Shown here: piece after piece, positions 61,524-64,000 of the stretch
How positions within the stretch are numbered: position 1 is the first letter of the stretch
How the letters are laid out: each line of letters opens with the position of its first letter
NCBI GenBank assembly: GCA_022497155.1
Contig: MU385723.1
Location: 849,597-913,596, forward strand
Reading direction: 5' to 3'
Origin: Whalleya microplaca
Lineage: Eukaryota > Ascomycota > Sordariomycetes > Xylariales > Xylariaceae
DNA length: 64,000 nt
Translations under genes and position numbers: made by a program
The notes under the pieces: model-generated
Told to the model about the DNA's origin: nothing
What the model saw: the letters and a program-made list of their open reading frames with translations, nothing else
Databases searched by the model: none

Positions 61524-61844
61524 TGTAATAAAGCAGGGGATTACGGGTATTAATAGTAGTTTAAAAGTTATTAAAAGCTTTTTAAAGCCACGTTATAAAG
61601 CACTTTATAAGGTATTTATAAAGCATTTCACAGGGTATTTATAGGGCATTTTATAAGGCAATTTACAATGGATTATATACCTATATTTAACTGACTTTTT
61701 TTCTCACATCTTTTTCACTTTTTTATAATAAATATCACTAAATAGTTAAATAGTCACACACACACATAGCTTTAGCAGCTATTATACACTTATTTTAACT
61801 TAATATCTCACTTTCGTTTCACCCCGACACCTTGTTTTAAGACA
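61524..61844 (+). repeat. Right LTR of short element copy 2
   Basis: A 321-bp copy of the TGTAAT...AAGACA LTR, matching 36287-36593 and the interrupted left LTR at 52731-52990 plus 60507-60555. Confidence 0.83.
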
Positions 61845-64000
61845 TTAGTTTTATCCTTAATAAATTATACGTTAATTAATAAATATTAAATTTTCCAGTT
61901 ATAATTAACTTAATAAATAATTACTTTTTAAAAGTTTTAAATTAAGCCTAATATAGTTTATATATCGACTGAAATTAATATATAAGCTATTTTAAGAATA
62001 TTATTTAGCGTATTTTTTATTATAATGTTGAGATATTTTTAAAGGTATTTACGTATTATTTTTAAATCCGGGGCCTGGAAATTTAAGTTATATTATTTTA
62101 TAAATAAATAAAAATATTTATTTTATAAAATATTATATAAAAAATATTACAAAATCTAGAAATAAATTAAGAAAATATCCGAAATACTAAGGATATTTAA
62201 TAAAACACGTTTTTAAAAATATATTAATTTAAATACGATTATTTTATAATTATTTCGTTACTAGTATATAATAAAGATATACCTTAATTATTTTCGGCAT
62301 TTAACCGCTAGCAATTCGATTACGCTATTATATTTTACTAATATATATTTTCGAATCGAAATATTTAATTATACTATTTATTTTATTATTAAATAAAAAG
62401 GCTAGATATAATAGTAGCTAATTATATTTAAAATATCGAATAAATAATTTGCTAGATTCCCAGTTATAGATTTAGTTAAATAATTTCTAATAATCAGATT
62501 TTTAGCCCGAAATATTAAACATTATTAATATTTTTTCTAATTTTTTTTTGTTAGTTATATTTACGTTTTTATAAAACCAACGTTATTACCGGAACTACTT
62601 AATTTATTTAGGTTTAATTATTTCCCGAAATATAAAATAATATATTCCCGAAAGTTTAATTATTTCGAAACCCGTTTGCGGTATTTACTCTTATTAAAAC
62701 GGCGATTTTATTTTAAAACGTAATATAAAGTATAGAATTTAATTATATCGTAAGAGATTATTAAAACTATTATTTCGTAAATTTATATTAAAATTATTAG
62801 ATTATTAATTATTAAAATTATAATCCTAAAAATTATTATACGATAAATTATTATCGTTTTAACTTTTAGATTTTAATAATTTAATATTTAATTAAGACTA
62901 TAATCTATTACTTTTTTTATAATCAATTAAATTATCGTAATTAAATATTTTTATCGTATAATATTATAATAAAATAATTCGATTAAAAATAACAAAAATC
63001 TAAGGTATATATAATTATTACTTTTATAAATAAAATAATCGATATAATATTTAAAATAGCCCTAATAATATAACGCTAATTTAGTAAAACTATTAGCGTT
63101 TTATTAAATACTATTTAACCGAGCTACTTAATTTAAATATTTTTTATGCCTAATAAATTTCGAATTCTTTTTTTTTTTCCTAATTTTAATTAAAATATCT
63201 TTAATATTATTAACTTAAAGATTTTTTTCTCGCAATTTAATAATATAAAATATATTTTTTTCCTATATATTCCGTAATTTTAAGGATTATAATAATTTTT
63301 AAAGCGAACCGGATTAAGTTAACAAAAACGGAAATGGCGAAGTGGTCGAATTACCGGCAGGTCTAAAATTTATAGGCTAATTAACCTTATAATAAATAAT
63401 CAATTAGGATTTGGTTAATTTTGCGACTAAATATACCCGGAAATCTTATTTTAATATGTTACGCCGATTTATAGCGGTAATAAAAAAATAACCGGAATAC
63501 CCGGGTTAAAAAATATATTATTTAAATAAACTAGCTTTTATATATTATAATAAATATTATAGGAGACAATTAGGAGGTATAATATTACCTGGTTATTTTA
63601 TAATTATTTTATTGACTATTTTAATAGCTACATTATAAGAAATCCGGAAATATTAAAAAATAATAGCTTTATTATTTCCAAAATAACCTTTTTAACAATT
63701 AGTTCGGGAAATAACCCTAAAAGAAGTCCGGGGCGCATTTTATATATAAAAAGATATATTAAAAGCTATTTAAAAAGCTGCTAAATTATTTTTAATTACT
63801 TTATTCGGATATAATAACTTATACGCTATATATACTAATCGACATATAATATAAATAAAAGATATTAAAATAAATTAACTTTAATATTATATACCGGGCT
63901 TAGCCTTATTATTTTCGAAATAAAACTTTTAATATTAATAAATAGCTTTTTATAAATTATTACTTCGTTAATATTTTATATTAATATATAAATAACTTAA
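61845..64000. other. AT-rich degenerate sequence to the window end
   Basis: RIP-type sequence with no readable domain or LTR. At 63334-63390 there is a tRNA-Leu-like A-box/D-arm and anticodon-loop pattern, described under the findings. Nothing else is recognised. Confidence 0.4.

Larger units (their letters stand above)
52731..61844 (+). mobile_element. Short non-coding LTR element, copy 2, interrupted by a Gypsy element
   Basis: Left LTR 52731-52990 continues at 60507-60555 after the Gypsy insertion; internal part 60556-61523; right LTR 61524-61844. Without the insertion the element would be about 1.6 kb, like copy 1 at 35035-36593. The internal part contains the decayed CTG minisatellite (61100-61390), two T-runs and a GGGAGGGA purine tract before the right LTR. 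It has no coding capacity. A target duplication could not be recognised. Confidence 0.85.
33684..64000. other. AT-rich, RIP-like repeat compartment
   Basis: From about 33.7 kb to the window end the sequence turns abruptly AT-rich, dominated by TA, AAT and TTA, with stop codons in all six frames and almost no open frame above 60 codons. TpA is abundant and CpA rare on both strands, while scattered CpG survives. Paired LTRs differ mainly by C/T and G/A changes. This is the expected result of repeat-induced point mutation in Pezizomycotina. No functional gene is supported inside it. The dinucleotide statement was judged by eye, not computed. Confidence 0.88.

Overview
This window is nuclear DNA from a filamentous ascomycete (Pezizomycotina, most likely a Sordariomycete). 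The genes have short introns (50 to 82 nt, one of 171 nt) with GTAAGT or GTGAGT type donors, often a CTAAC-like branch site, and TAG or CAG acceptors. The gene set (Get3, Mpe1, an EsdC-like glycogen-binding protein, a SUR7-type membrane protein and a large NACHT/ankyrin/HET protein) is typical of these fungi. The second half is a large AT-rich block of retrotransposons that appear destroyed by repeat-induced point mutation (RIP).

Layout. (1) 1-18.4 kb is an ordinary gene-bearing region. It holds the 5' part of a 5-hydroxyisourate hydrolase (minus), the tail-anchored-protein ATPase Get3 (plus), an amidohydrolase-2 family enzyme (plus), a secreted and probably GPI-anchored PI-PLC-like phosphodiesterase (minus), a SUR7/PalI-type membrane protein (plus), the cleavage/polyadenylation factor subunit Mpe1 (plus) and an EsdC-like protein (minus). 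These are housekeeping or cell-surface functions with no sign of a shared pathway. (2) 18.4-33.7 kb is gene-poor. It holds an unrecognised pseudogene broken by TAG stops and, at 22.5-28.7 kb, one very large gene for a 2027-residue NLR-like protein. (3) 33.7-64 kb is an AT-rich, coding-dead block of nested LTR retrotransposons.

The most notable gene is the NLR-like protein. It carries a NACHT NTPase, about 20 ankyrin repeats and a full HET domain with its usual Cys-rich leader in one uninterrupted frame. The HET domain is at the C-terminus, the reverse of the usual fungal order with the death effector at the N-terminus. It lies about 5 kb from the edge of the repeat block.

The repeat block resolves into five LTR elements: two copies (35035-36593 and 52731-61844) of a short non-coding LTR element of about 1.6 kb with a CTG-rich internal minisatellite; a 7.5-kb Ty3/Gypsy element on the minus strand (37213-44690); and two members of a chromodomain-bearing Ty3/Gypsy family in head-to-head inverted orientation (44982-52239 minus, 52991-60501 plus). 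The plus-strand copy lies inside the left LTR of the second short element. Target-site duplications are visible for both members of the inverted pair. All pol frames are shredded by C-to-T and G-to-A changes, with zinc-knuckle Cys and His codons turned into Tyr or stops. Intron positions, domain limits and element ends were read by eye. No database search or folding program was run.
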